A stretch of 43,093 nucleotides of DNA from Pedobacter borealis DSM 19626 (GTDB lineage: Bacteria; Bacteroidota; Bacteroidia; Sphingobacteriales; Sphingobacteriaceae): contig NZ_JAUG01000034.1 in assembly GCF_000708285.2 (NCBI RefSeq), forward strand, positions 1 to 43,093, read 5' to 3'. The translations under genes were made by a program, and so were the position numbers. The notes below the pieces were generated by a model. The model did no database searches. It worked only from the letters and a program-made list of their open reading frames with translations, and was not told where the DNA came from. Positions within the stretch are counted from its first letter, which is position 1. Each line of letters starts with the position of its first letter. This document shows positions 1 through 8,753 of this stretch, in pieces.

Positions 1-194
1 GCATCAGCCTCAACCGCTACACCGGCATTGCCCATGCCAGCAATGCGGGCACCAGGGGTAATCCGTAAAAAAGGGACAGCAGCTCTCAAACTATTTGATC
101 TGGAACCGTCATTACCTATTTCACCTGCCTGCTGGGCATCTACATTCATAAAACCTAAGGCAATCAGGACCAAAAGGAAAAATATTCTTTTCAT
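1..194 (-). CDS. porV: PorV-like type IX secretion outer-membrane protein, 5' end only
   Basis: The reading frame starts at the ATG complementary to 192-194 and stays open for 64 codons until it runs off the left edge. The first 20 or so residues are a signal peptide (MKRIFFLLVLIALGFMNVDA, then QQ). The mature start carries the motif AVPFLRITPGARIAGMGNAG, which closely resembles the N-terminus of PorV/PorQ family proteins of the type IX secretion system. In that family PorV is an outer-membrane barrel that receives cargo from the translocon and passes it to the sortase PorU. Only the signal peptide and the first conserved block are visible, so PorV cannot be separated from PorQ or another paralogue with full certainty. 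No neighbouring por gene is in the window. Confidence 0.7.
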   Translation of the reverse strand, partial: MKRIFFLLVLIALGFMNVDAQQAGEIGNDGSRSNSLRAAVPFLRITPGARIAGMGNAGVAVEAD

Positions 195-1343
195 TATTTA
201 TCGGTTATAAAAATCTCAATATCTAACTTTTTATTTGGCTGGGAGTCCTGGTTAAAAACATCAATTGAATTCATCATGCATTAAACCATCTCTTCCTGAA
301 AATGACGCCAGGCTATCTATAATACCTCAAACAGACCGGATATAGACATTCGTTTCCTTCATGTGTATAATTCTTTTTCTTATAAATATTCTATTTTAAC
401 CCATCAAAAACCACCTTAAATTTGACCGATTTCAATGTTTATTTTACATTCAATCTCAAAAGCAGTGTCCGTACAGATTATTATACAATGTTAAAATCCG
501 TGATTGGACATTAAGGTAATCCGATGATGCGCTTTCCGGATAAAGAGGATAGTTAAATGAACTAAAAACAACCGGCACCTTTAAAGAACTAGGTTTAAAC
601 TAATGGGACTTACCTGTTTTTTAGCGCTGCTGCAGACCGTTCAAGTGGTCCCTAAAATAAGAAATTCCTGCACCATGTTGATCATAACCGATCAGGACAT
701 TCAATAGTTGCTGATCACTCAAATGTTTTTTTTTAAAAAAACCGGCTTTAGGCTGAGATGCTGAAAATACCCCTTGTTGCCTATAAAAATTTTGTCTGCC
801 CTATTCTTCTGGCATGTTTTATCCGATACGAATTAGGAGTAAGGACTGATTTCGGAGCTATTCCTTCATAAATACTTATTTTTAGGTAAACAATTGTTAA
901 ATAACGCTCTACATCCGCCTATAAGTAACCAAAAATACAGCGATCTCTTAACTATATTGTTCCAAAAAATTATTATAGTACTATCTCAAACATCATCTTG
1001 TTATATACAAACTCGAAATATGAGAAAATCCAATCTATACTTATTTTATTATGTTTAACTGGAGATCCAGTTTTTCCGGATTAAAAAAACTGGCTTAACA
1101 GATTCTCCCTGACGACCATGAAAAAGAATGGCTTTAGACAACCTCAACACTGGGACTAAGCAGCTATTGATTCTGTAACTCAAACAATGATCAGAGTATT
1201 TTGCTTTGGCACCGCTTAAAAAGGTTCAAAAAATAGGTATTGATATATAAAATTATCTTGAGACAACATCAAATCAAACAAGCTCTTAAAGCCTCATCCA
1301 TGAGACTAAAAATCACTTTTGTTATAATTAGACAGCAAAGTGA
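195..1343. other. 1.15 kb spacer without an intact gene
   Basis: This AT-rich stretch lies between the porV start and the TlpA remnant. Every frame is broken by stops. The only protein-like segment I see is a 60-codon minus-strand open frame at 621-800, listed separately. I see no RNA gene and no convincing promoter for porV. It looks like eroded DNA. Confidence 0.5.
621..800 (-). pseudogene. Unidentified protein C-terminal remnant
   Basis: A minus-strand frame is open from a TAG at 801-803 to a TAA at 621-623. It has no start codon but has protein-like composition. It reads through a lysine-rich stretch into KHLSDQQLLNVLIGYDQHG and ends ISYFRDHLNGLQQR. The amphipathic helix-forming pattern suggests the C-terminus of a small soluble or DNA-associated protein that has lost its 5' part. 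I cannot assign a family. Chance openness of a 60-codon frame is possible, so this is a weak call. Confidence 0.25.
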
Positions 1344-1550
1344 TCTGCAAAGTGTTTTGAGGCATTAGCTCTTCAAAAATTTTTTCCGCCCGATACAAAA
1401 GGAAAACAAGTCTCTCTCTCCTCGATGAAGGACAAAGTGGTGATCCTAGATTCTGGTACACCGGATGCGGCAACTGCGTCAAGCTCAAAAAAGTTATGGA
1501 ACCCATATATAGGCAGTTCCACCCCAATAAAAATGTACGTTTCATCAGTT
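1344..1550 (+). pseudogene. TlpA/AhpC-TSA thioredoxin-like domain remnant, frameshifted
   Basis: Two adjacent frames together spell the start of a TlpA-type thioredoxin fold. The first, 1344-1451, ends in PPDTKGKQVSLSSMKDKVV then ILD. The second, from 1451, continues FWYTGCGNCVKLKKVMEPIY and ends near VRFIS. Joining them needs one extra T at 1451-1452, restoring the usual D-F-W before the WYTGCGNC redox motif (CxxC codons at 1466-1477). TlpA-like proteins are periplasmic thiol-disulfide reductases. The fragment has no signal peptide, and it stops partway into the thioredoxin fold where histidine-kinase sequence begins. It is therefore a broken relic. The frameshift is seen directly; the family assignment is from the motif. 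Confidence 0.65.
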
Positions 1551-2264
1551 GCACGAAAGGATGTTACGATCTGGAGGGCAACATTTTTTATCATGTATGG
1601 TACCGGCTTTTTCTTCCTTAAAAACTACTTAAAGAAAAAAGATATGGAGATACAGAAGGCGCTCGAGATCGAACGGCTCAGGTTCCAGCTGATTACTGCT
1701 GAAAAGGACTTCCTGCGTTCCCAGATCAATCCGCACCTGCTCTTTAATACCCTTAACTTTATCAAGAATGCTACCCGGCACAACCCTGAAAATGCACGCA
1801 AAGCCATAACAGGCCTCAGCGACCTGATGGAATATGCACTGGAAGACAGCAAAAACGATGTTGTGCCCCTAGCCAAAGAGCTTGAACAGGTCGAAAATAT
1901 GATCCAGCTCAACCAGCTCCGTTTTGAACAACAGCTTAACATGAGCTACGTTAAAGAAATCAGTGATGGACAGGCTGAAATGATCCCGATCGTACTGTTG
2001 ACCCTGGTAGAAAACATATTCAAACATGGCATATTCAACGATCCGGATTACCCAGCCATTATTGAGGTTCGCAGCTCAGAAGAGGAAATCTATTTTGCCA
2101 CCAGTAATCTGACCAAATATTCAGGAGAGAAAAGGGGCAGCTGTACCGGCCTGTGCAATATCAGCGCCAGACTAGCACAGGCATATCCGGGCAGGTACAA
2201 TTTTGAATATGGAATGAACGGGGCATATTTCGATGTTGAACTAAAAATTTCTTTCCTTTTCTGA
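1425..2264 (+). CDS. LytS-type sensor histidine kinase, 5'-truncated and fused to a TlpA relic
   Basis: The open frame codes for 279 residues. From about residue 50 it matches the end of the membrane segment and the cytoplasmic half of a LytS/YehU-type histidine kinase. The parts are a last hydrophobic helix (WRATFFIMYGTGFFFL), a charged linker, the H-box FLRSQINPHLLFNTLNFI with the phospho-accepting His at about residue 104, an N-box-like LLTLVENIFKHG, and a G-box-like GLCNISARL. Residues 1-45 are not kinase but the frame-1 reading of the preceding TlpA remnant. The first ATG is thus an accident of the fusion. The first three or so membrane helices of a normal 340-350 residue kinase are absent, and no LytTR response regulator lies next to it. 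It probably has no sensing function. A shorter start at 1593 or 1644 is possible. Confidence 0.6.
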   Translation: MKDKVVILDSGTPDAATASSSKKLWNPYIGSSTPIKMYVSSVARKDVTIWRATFFIMYGTGFFFLKNYLKKKDMEIQKALEIERLRFQLITAEKDFLRSQINPHLLFNTLNFIKNATRHNPENARKAITGLSDLMEYALEDSKNDVVPLAKELEQVENMIQLNQLRFEQQLNMSYVKEISDGQAEMIPIVLLTLVENIFKHGIFNDPDYPAIIEVRSSEEEIYFATSNLTKYSGEKRGSCTGLCNISARLAQAYPGRYNFEYGMNGAYFDVELKISFLF

Positions 2265-2470
2265 TGTATTATCTTTTCACCATACCTTCATCCAGCAGTT
2301 AAATAAAAGTTTACACATCCCCTATTGTAACGATAAAAAATAAACAGTGTTATCCCAAGCTCAGGACTCAAGTCCTTCGCCGCAAAATAGACCAGAAACA
2401 GCTATCTTTGCGATATACAGACAGAAATCTGAGATCCCGCTTTTCACACACCTCTTAAATAAGGAAGAAA

Positions 2471-2683
2471 TTAAAGCAGGGAGAGAAGCTCTTCAGTAGA
2501 GATTTCCGATGGTTCCCCAAATTGTTTATGATATAGGATTTCAGGTATGGTAAGATGGCCTGAAGTAGTCTGTACATAAACTCCCTTTTCGGTTTTCCTG
2601 CAGGAAACAAAATCCCCTACCTCTGGATTTAGTTCACGGATTCTGATCAACAGTTCATAGATTACATAAGTTGCTATTTGCAT
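2471..2683 (-). CDS. Small hypothetical protein, 70 aa
   Basis: This is a compact 70-residue protein with no signal peptide or membrane segment. It starts MQIATYVIYELLIRIRELNP, has a middle block (VGDFVSCRKTEKGVYVQTTSG) that looks like paired beta strands, and has an acidic helical tail (SEISTEELLSLL). I do not recognise a family. The frame has balanced codon use, and its ATG directly abuts a cluster of GTTACC/GGTAAC motifs that could be its control region. It is isolated between a kinase relic and a terminator, with no operon partner. Confidence 0.5.
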   Translation of the reverse strand: MQIATYVIYELLIRIRELNPEVGDFVSCRKTEKGVYVQTTSGHLTIPEILYHKQFGEPSEISTEELLSLL

Positions 2684-2783
2684 GTTACCAAATTAAAAAA
2701 TATTAAGGTAACTATAAATTATTATTTTGTTAACACAAATTTTATGTTACCAGCTCTAAATTTAATTTTTTATCAGTGTTACC
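2684..2783. promoter_or_regulatory. Cluster of five GTTACC/GGTAAC-type motifs
   Basis: The motif GTTACC occurs at 2684-2689, 2746-2751 and 2778-2783, its complement GGTAAC at 2707-2712, and the palindromic variant GTTAAC at 2729-2734. The first touches the start codon of the 70-aa gene. The first three sit 22-23 bp apart, about two helical turns. This looks like a multi-site operator, but no regulator is known. The rest of the 306-bp spacer (to 2989) holds only the terminator at 2903-2945. Confidence 0.3.
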
Positions 2784-2902
2784 CGCCTATTCAAATTGTC
2801 TATGTTATAACGTTTTTCTCCGCCGGACGAGATACACGCTAGTGGCGATAAGGAAAATTTTAGAAGAAAATATAACTGGGCAAAGAAAATTTTCAGTTAA
2901 GC

Positions 2903-2945
2903 AAAAATTGGGTAGTTCCCACATTATGGCGGGATCTACCCAATT
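2903..2945 (-). terminator. Rho-independent terminator of the receptor operon
   Basis: On the minus strand AATTGGGTAG (2945-2936) pairs with CTACCCAATT (2915-2906). An inner GGG/CCC stem adds to it, and a T-run follows (2907-2903). It lies just downstream of the phosphodiesterase-like gene and closes the three-gene operon. Confidence 0.75.
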
Positions 2946-2989
2946 GATTTAGTGTTTACAGCAATCCTCCTTTTAAGAGGCGAAAATGA

Positions 2990-3862
2990 TTAATGAAAGA
3001 AAGCATCAAAATCAGAATCGATTTGAAACATAGTAACACCACATTGGGTTAAGTACTCAATATCTCTTTTCGCTCCTTTCGTTGGATCTTCTAATGTATA
3101 ATGCCCGAAATTAACCGATGGACAAACCAATATGTTGTTTTTCTGACACCATCTTGCAGCATCCGCATTGATCTTGTTTCCGTTATCGAATAAGTAATAT
3201 CTGTTGGCCACATCCTTACCATCTTTAACCATCTGCTTGATTTTTTCCATTTCACTCATTCTGAAACCAAATTTACCCGCATCATATAGATCGATCACAT
3301 CATTTCTTAGAAATACGGCATCCTTCAGCATATCATATTTCTTAAGCATATCGTTTATTTTTTTGTTATACCATGGTGTTGTCTCGAGTTTAAGATCGAC
3401 CATGATTTTTACATCCTTCTTTTTCATCATTTGCAAAACCTCTTCGAATGTCAAAGGGTTGTAGCCTCCTTTTACAGCCTTTATTTTTTTAAATTCTGCA
3501 AGGGTCATTGATGATATATTTTTGTCAAGCCCGTAAGTAATTTTTAATTCATCGTAGTGATTGACAACCAGCACACTGTCTTTTGTGGCCCTAACATCAA
3601 TTTCCAGCATCCAATATCCACTATCTATAGCTGCTTTGATTCCCCTAGGATCATATTCTTCAAATAAATCTTCGCAGACTCCACCTCTATGCGCAGCCAG
3701 TTTATATTTCTTGAATTTGGGATTGATTCCTTTATCTATTGTTGTCTTTTCAATAACCTGCCCATTTGCGCTGCTATCCGCATTCAATACTTTATTCGTA
3801 TATGCTTTTACCTGCGCAACAGCGATCATGGTCATTATAAAAAGAGAAAAATACTTTTTCAT
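2990..3862 (-). CDS. Secreted glycerophosphodiester phosphodiesterase family protein
   Basis: This 290-aa protein has an N-terminal signal peptide (about residues 1-20). GDPD-fold enzymes hydrolyse glycerophosphodiesters, or related phosphodiesters, to an alcohol and a glycerol phosphate. The expected active-site signature is present: AHRGG (His58, Arg59), LEIDVRATKD (Glu87, Asp89) and NHYDE (His102). The usual ENT following the HRG motif is replaced by a divergent acidic stretch, so the substrate may not be an ordinary glycerophosphodiester. It is the last gene of a minus-strand operon, 21 nt after the metallo-hydrolase gene, followed by a strong terminator. The signal peptide and the receptor upstream suggest periplasmic or surface degradation of a phosphodiester substrate. 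The family call is firm, the substrate is not. Confidence 0.8.
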   Translation of the reverse strand: MKKYFSLFIMTMIAVAQVKAYTNKVLNADSSANGQVIEKTTIDKGINPKFKKYKLAAHRGGVCEDLFEEYDPRGIKAAIDSGYWMLEIDVRATKDSVLVVNHYDELKITYGLDKNISSMTLAEFKKIKAVKGGYNPLTFEEVLQMMKKKDVKIMVDLKLETTPWYNKKINDMLKKYDMLKDAVFLRNDVIDLYDAGKFGFRMSEMEKIKQMVKDGKDVANRYYLFDNGNKINADAARWCQKNNILVCPSVNFGHYTLEDPTKGAKRDIEYLTQCGVTMFQIDSDFDAFFH

Positions 3863-3883
3863 TGCTTTATTTTTTAGTTTAAT

Positions 3884-5173
3884 CTATTTGTTTAATTTAC
3901 TTTTTGAATAATATGGACCGAAAACATTGGTTACATTTCCTTCCGTTGTTTCGTTGTTTAATATATAGACATAGTATTTATCGCCAGGAGGCAAAACACG
4001 GATTACGATATGGCCTTGAGTACTTTTGTAGCTTTTATCGACCAATTCACCGATAACAAGCTTATTGGCAAGTAGCATGTTGGTCGCAAATAGATCCCTT
4101 TCAGCAGGCCATATGTTTTTTGATGTCATTCGCAAAAGCGTTTCATGCCCGGGGTGATCGGATGACCAAACTTCCTGAACAATGACCCTTGGTTTTAGCA
4201 CACTTAAATAATAGGCGGACATTGCATCTCTATTGGCATGGTGATTACAAGTGGCCACATCTACCTCGCCTATGGTTGGGGCAACTAAACTTTCTACATC
4301 AATCCATTCTGGGGCCTGCATAAAATCGGGCTGTTTGCCGGCAATATCGCCTCCAGTGTATAAACTAAAGTTTCCATATTTAATTTTAATCCCGCACGAC
4401 AGCGGATTATCCCCCGGCTGTTTATCATAGTCTCTGCCTTCACTTACCGGTGGCATCCTTGATATTACAGAACCATCATTTTTTCCTGTCCAGACCACAC
4501 CGTTTGCATTAATATTGCTAATCGAAAAATTGGTAAACTTCGAGGTTTCTTTGGTAAGCGAAAATTGACTTTTTGAGCCTACAATAAAATCCTCATGTTT
4601 TAAATTATTTTTAGCTTGCTGTGCACTTGTAAACTTCCAATAGTTGATCATTTCAGCAAAATGTGCTGAATCCACCAATGCCTGTTTACGCATATCGGTG
4701 GGATATCGATAACCCCTGTCGATGAGCTTTTTAATTTTTATTTTGTCGCCAACCCCTGTGATTCCGGTTAGGTAATAATCACCATTTTCAGATTTAGGCA
4801 TCCCTTTGTAAAGACTCCCAAAATGATCGCCATGATAATGAGAAATCAAGGCATAGTCAATATAATCCTGATGAAGACTTTTTAGCAGCTTATCAATGTA
4901 ATCTGTTTGCCACTCATGCCCCAGTTTCGAATAATTGGGATAGCGTGGTGTATTTCTTGGCGAGTTTGTTCTGGCCGAAGTTGGGTCTTCTTCTCCGGCA
5001 TCAACCAATAATGTGGTGCCATCGGGAAGAATGTAGAATGCACAATTGCCGACACCATTACTTATAAAATGGATATCCATCATGCCTTTTTCCCAGGGAA
5101 GCAAAAATTGCTTCACCTGGGATTGAGCTGAAATGGAAATGAGCAGCAGAAAAGATAAAAAAGCAGATTTCAT
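3884..5173 (-). CDS. Secreted metallo-beta-lactamase-fold hydrolase (ComEC-like MBL domain)
   Basis: This 429-aa protein has a signal peptide (about residues 1-18). The first fold block (IHFISNGVGNCAFYILPDG, then TTLLVDAG) and the metal motif ISHYHGDHFG (His112, His114, Asp116, His117) define a di-metal MBL hydrolase. The later block SLYTGGDIAG resembles the GD element of the ComEC/Rec2 MBL subgroup, whose members often act on nucleic acids or other phosphodiesters. It lies 1 nt after the receptor gene stop and 21 nt before the GDPD-like gene, so the three are surely cotranscribed. Activity on a phosphodiester is an inference from the subgroup and the neighbour. Confidence 0.8.
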   Translation of the reverse strand: MKSAFLSFLLLISISAQSQVKQFLLPWEKGMMDIHFISNGVGNCAFYILPDGTTLLVDAGEEDPTSARTNSPRNTPRYPNYSKLGHEWQTDYIDKLLKSLHQDYIDYALISHYHGDHFGSLYKGMPKSENGDYYLTGITGVGDKIKIKKLIDRGYRYPTDMRKQALVDSAHFAEMINYWKFTSAQQAKNNLKHEDFIVGSKSQFSLTKETSKFTNFSISNINANGVVWTGKNDGSVISRMPPVSEGRDYDKQPGDNPLSCGIKIKYGNFSLYTGGDIAGKQPDFMQAPEWIDVESLVAPTIGEVDVATCNHHANRDAMSAYYLSVLKPRVIVQEVWSSDHPGHETLLRMTSKNIWPAERDLFATNMLLANKLVIGELVDKSYKSTQGHIVIRVLPPGDKYYVYILNNETTEGNVTNVFGPYYSKSKLNK

Positions 5174-5174
5174 G

Positions 5175-8100
5175 TTATAATGAATACTTTATTCCAAACT
5201 GGATGCGGTACAATTTATTTCCGTCAACTGTGTACCTTAAATTACCAGCTGTTTTATCAACGCTATAGGTATATTTCTCAGTTGCCGGGTTGAAGCCTGT
5301 AATCTGATAAAGACGTGTATTACTTACATAGTCATATCCGCCCCATTTGTAATTAAGTAAATTCAGTACGTTGAAGATGTCAACCCTTAACGAGAGTTTA
5401 TTTGTTTTCGCAATTTTAATGTCTTTTATTACACTGATGTCAAATTGACTCCTCCAGGGCTGTAAGCCTCCGTTAAAACCACCAAAAGTACCTTTGTATT
5501 TATTCAAATAATCCCTATAATAGGAAGAAGTATTATCCCAAACGGATTGTAAATCGCTTTTTATAGCAGCCGGGGCAGTAGCCGGATCAAATATGAAGGA
5601 CATGTCTTCATTAGCGCTATAAGAAGTATTATCACCGTTTTGGTCCCTGTTTAGGTTTGAATAGAAGTGATCCCATTGGCTAAGGATAAGGTTAGCGCTC
5701 AAACTAAATCCTTTATAGGTTGGCGTTAACAGAGACACCACCACTTTATTTCTTAAATCATCGTCATCGTTCCAGTCCTGGGCATTCGTTTTATAGCTAT
5801 CATAAGAAGTTGTGGTAAAGAACATATCCTGTGGATTGCCTGAATTATAACGGACACCTCCTTTAGAGTGACCATAGGTGTATGAAGCCCTAAGTTCACC
5901 ATCTTTTATCTTGTAGGCCCCTTCAATAACGGCAAAGTAGCTAAGCTGTGCCCAGTTGGCATTTGTAAACATTAACACCTCGTTAAACCTGGCAGATTTT
6001 CTGGCATTTTTATAATCTGCTAGTCCATTGCTGTTGATCAGGTTAGGTGCTACATATACGCCCCTGTTGTTTTCTTCTGCTACATAAAACTTGGGAACAT
6101 CGGCTAAATTTTTATTTTCCAACATATATTGGTTGGTCGTTCTGTTCAGATACAGCCCGCCTGACAGATAAAATTTGCTGGTGATAAACTTAGTATAGTT
6201 CGCATTCACTTTAAAAGTCATCGGTGTCTGCAGATTTTTATCTAACAGGTGAACCGCATTTGGAATGTTGTCTACATTAATTCCGCTTGGTTTGATCCAG
6301 TTCTCATATCCAGGAGTGTTAGAAAAATCCTGATAGTAAGACGGCCAGTTGGCCTGTGGCATATTAGGATCTCCAGCCCTAACAGAAACAGATTTATAGT
6401 TCCCTGCGTTATTAATCAATGCAAATGATAAAGCCTGTGTGGTAAATTCACTTGAGAACCAGCCAAAACCAAATTTCACCAGATCTGTTCCTTTGCCATT
6501 GATATCCCAGTCTAAATTAAACCGAGGTTGAATATTATTCCAATCCAATGGGGCTACGTCACTTCTTAGTCCCAATTCGCTTTGCAACAAAGCATCTGCT
6601 TTGGGTTTTTGAGGCAGGTAGGTAAGGTCATAACGCACACCCGCTGTAATTTCAAGCTCTTTGTTTACCTTCCATGTACCCTGGCCATAAAATCCTGTTG
6701 TTAAAACTTCAGGATGTACATAGTTGCCTGCTTCCGGAGTCATCGGAACCTTTCTGTTAAATTCATCAGGTTTATTGTTAATCAGGTTGTTAAGTGAATA
6801 ATAAACAAACTCTCCTTGCTGATTGTGTGTTAACAGGTCACTGATATGGTTGTATTGAAGGTCGGTTCCAAACAACCAGTTTACTTTTCCTTTGGTAAAG
6901 GTCAAATTGTCAATTAACTGAAAATCATTCGATCCAATTGTTTCGGGTGCCCAATATTGGTTTCCAAAGGTTACATTCACCTCCTTTGACGCGCCGTTGG
7001 GCAAAGTAGATTTTACCTTCACCACACCAACCGGCACCCTTGGGTAGACATTATTACCCGTTCTTTTAAGATCAGAATACGATAATTTCAAATCGTTCTT
7101 AAGACCGGAATTAAATCTTGATGTTAAGTTAAGCAAGAAACTTGCATCTCTTTGTCTGCCTTTATACTGCGTACTGAACAGACCGCCACTAGGTGCCTTG
7201 TCCGGTTGCACATAAACATGGTAATTTGCTTTAAACGTCAAATGGTTGATCTCATCCAGATTAAAATCAAATCTGGCGAGTGCATTATCTGTTGTTCTTT
7301 TAATATTCATGCTACCGTACTGCTGCACTTTTGGGACACCAAAGTTTGTTTCCAGCTGTTTAACCACCTGGTCTAAGTTATCTTTAGTAATTCCCAGGGC
7401 ATTTTCTGCATCGGTCTGGTTTACGCCAGCACTTGCAAAATCCCAGGCCATCCATGGCTGCTCCTGGATATACTTGTCATAAGTGACAAAAAAGTGTATT
7501 TTATCTTTAATGATCGGGCCGCTTAAACTCAATCCGTATTGTGTATTGGTATATTGGCCTTTTTTACCTTTGCTCCAAACATCATTAACATTATTTACCT
7601 GAACACCTGCAAGATTTCCGCCCGTATAGTAGCTCCATGCACTGGCATGAAAGTCATTGGTACCGGATTTAGTGACAGCTTTGATTGATCCCGCTCCACC
7701 ACGTCCATCGGCAACATTATAGGTGTTTGTAGAAACTTCAAACTCCCGGATAGCTTCCATGGAAACAGGGAAAGCACCCTCTGGCGTTGATCCGAACATA
7801 TTCATACGGTTAGAAACACCATCAATAGTCAACCCTCTACCATTACTCCGCGCACCTGCAATATTGGTACCCAGTGTTAAAGGTGATAACTTTGCAAGAT
7901 CCTGATAGTTCCTGGAAGTGGTAGGTATTCTATTTAAAGCCTCACCACTTATTTTTGTTGCCACACCGATACGTTGCCTTGATGAGGTATAGGAAAATCC
8001 CTTTACCACAACTTCGTTCAGCTTATTTTCTGAACTGGAAAGCAATACATCAGGAATAATGATATTGTCGCCCTGATTTAGATTATATCCCTTTAATATT

Positions 8101-8369
8101 TCTGAGCCGTACCCCACATAGTTAACAGATACAGTATACGGACCACCAAGGGGAAGGTCTTCAATTTTAAAAAAACCATTTTTTCGGGTCAGGGTCCGGG
8201 TTTGAAAACCAGTCGATTCGTTTTTAAACGAGATGGTTACACCCTCCAGGGGCACATTTTTTGCATGGGTGTTATCCAACACCCTTCCTGAAAAGGCCCC
8301 TAAATTGTTTTGGGCTCTAAGGAGAAAACTACTAAATACCAGTAGTACGAGTAAAATTAAAGGTTTCAT
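5175..8369 (-). CDS. TonB-dependent outer-membrane receptor, Oar-like, no SusD partner
   Basis: This 1064-aa protein has a signal peptide (residues 1-19, ending LLRAQ). A carboxypeptidase-regulatory-like Ig domain follows (about 24-105). A plug domain comes next (about 115-230, with IPTTSRNYQDLAKLSP and GLTIDGVSNRMNMFG), then a long 22-strand-type barrel ending in YRIQFGIKYSL. Such receptors import large or scarce ligands across the outer membrane using TonB energy. The plug features match the Oar-like group rather than SusC, and no susD gene follows. Instead it leads an operon with two secreted hydrolases, which suggests uptake of a product they release. A TACTTTTG promoter element lies about 45 nt upstream. 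The first gene of the operon and its start are well supported. Confidence 0.85.
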   Translation of the reverse strand: MKPLILLVLLVFSSFLLRAQNNLGAFSGRVLDNTHAKNVPLEGVTISFKNESTGFQTRTLTRKNGFFKIEDLPLGGPYTVSVNYVGYGSEILKGYNLNQGDNIIIPDVLLSSSENKLNEVVVKGFSYTSSRQRIGVATKISGEALNRIPTTSRNYQDLAKLSPLTLGTNIAGARSNGRGLTIDGVSNRMNMFGSTPEGAFPVSMEAIREFEVSTNTYNVADGRGGAGSIKAVTKSGTNDFHASAWSYYTGGNLAGVQVNNVNDVWSKGKKGQYTNTQYGLSLSGPIIKDKIHFFVTYDKYIQEQPWMAWDFASAGVNQTDAENALGITKDNLDQVVKQLETNFGVPKVQQYGSMNIKRTTDNALARFDFNLDEINHLTFKANYHVYVQPDKAPSGGLFSTQYKGRQRDASFLLNLTSRFNSGLKNDLKLSYSDLKRTGNNVYPRVPVGVVKVKSTLPNGASKEVNVTFGNQYWAPETIGSNDFQLIDNLTFTKGKVNWLFGTDLQYNHISDLLTHNQQGEFVYYSLNNLINNKPDEFNRKVPMTPEAGNYVHPEVLTTGFYGQGTWKVNKELEITAGVRYDLTYLPQKPKADALLQSELGLRSDVAPLDWNNIQPRFNLDWDINGKGTDLVKFGFGWFSSEFTTQALSFALINNAGNYKSVSVRAGDPNMPQANWPSYYQDFSNTPGYENWIKPSGINVDNIPNAVHLLDKNLQTPMTFKVNANYTKFITSKFYLSGGLYLNRTTNQYMLENKNLADVPKFYVAEENNRGVYVAPNLINSNGLADYKNARKSARFNEVLMFTNANWAQLSYFAVIEGAYKIKDGELRASYTYGHSKGGVRYNSGNPQDMFFTTTSYDSYKTNAQDWNDDDDLRNKVVVSLLTPTYKGFSLSANLILSQWDHFYSNLNRDQNGDNTSYSANEDMSFIFDPATAPAAIKSDLQSVWDNTSSYYRDYLNKYKGTFGGFNGGLQPWRSQFDISVIKDIKIAKTNKLSLRVDIFNVLNLLNYKWGGYDYVSNTRLYQITGFNPATEKYTYSVDKTAGNLRYTVDGNKLYRIQFGIKYSL

Positions 8370-8415
8370 TGATTATTGTTTGGTTTGAATGGATATTGCA
8401 TTTGCAATTTTTCCA

Positions 8416-8423
8416 CAAAAGTA
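8416..8423 (-). promoter_or_regulatory. Bacteroidota -7 promoter element (TACTTTTG) for the receptor operon
   Basis: The minus strand reads TACTTTTG, an exact match to the Bacteroidota TAnnTTTG consensus, 46 nt before the receptor ATG. No good TTG-type -33 box is visible at the expected distance, so it may need an activator. Confidence 0.4.
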
Positions 8424-8753
8424 TCTCCTGTATGTGTGCATAATGTTACTTTAAGATTAAAAATATGTTCATTTGTTATTACATATATATTAACAACCTA
8501 TTGGTACTTTAAAAAATAATGGGAAGGCGTGAACAGCGCTGCTATTATCATAACCAATACCCAACAACTATTAATTCACTATAAATAAATTAATTGCATC
8601 GTCAATATCCATTCTACCTGGCATGCAATTCCAAAATTTCCAATTAAAGCTATATTGGAAATGCGAAAGAGTAACTTACCATTGCTTTACGGTTTTCCAT
8701 ACTGAAAAAACAATCAATCTTTCTATTTTAGCCTAATTGAAGAAAAAATATAA
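8424..8753. other. Divergent spacer between receptor operon and lipoprotein trio
   Basis: An AT-rich spacer. It holds a perfect 9-bp inverted repeat, ATTTCCAAT at 8636-8644 and ATTGGAAAT at 8654-8662, which has no T-run and is more operator-like than terminator-like. A weak -7-like TATTTTAG lies about 30 nt before the lipoprotein gene. I see no gene. Confidence 0.35.

Noticed and set aside
7152..7482. Plus-strand open frames antisense to the TonB receptor gene.
   Set aside because: They are shadows of a strongly coding minus frame and have no domain-like content.
8636..8662. 9-bp hairpin in the divergent spacer as a terminator.
   Set aside because: No T-run follows on either strand, and neither neighbouring gene ends here.
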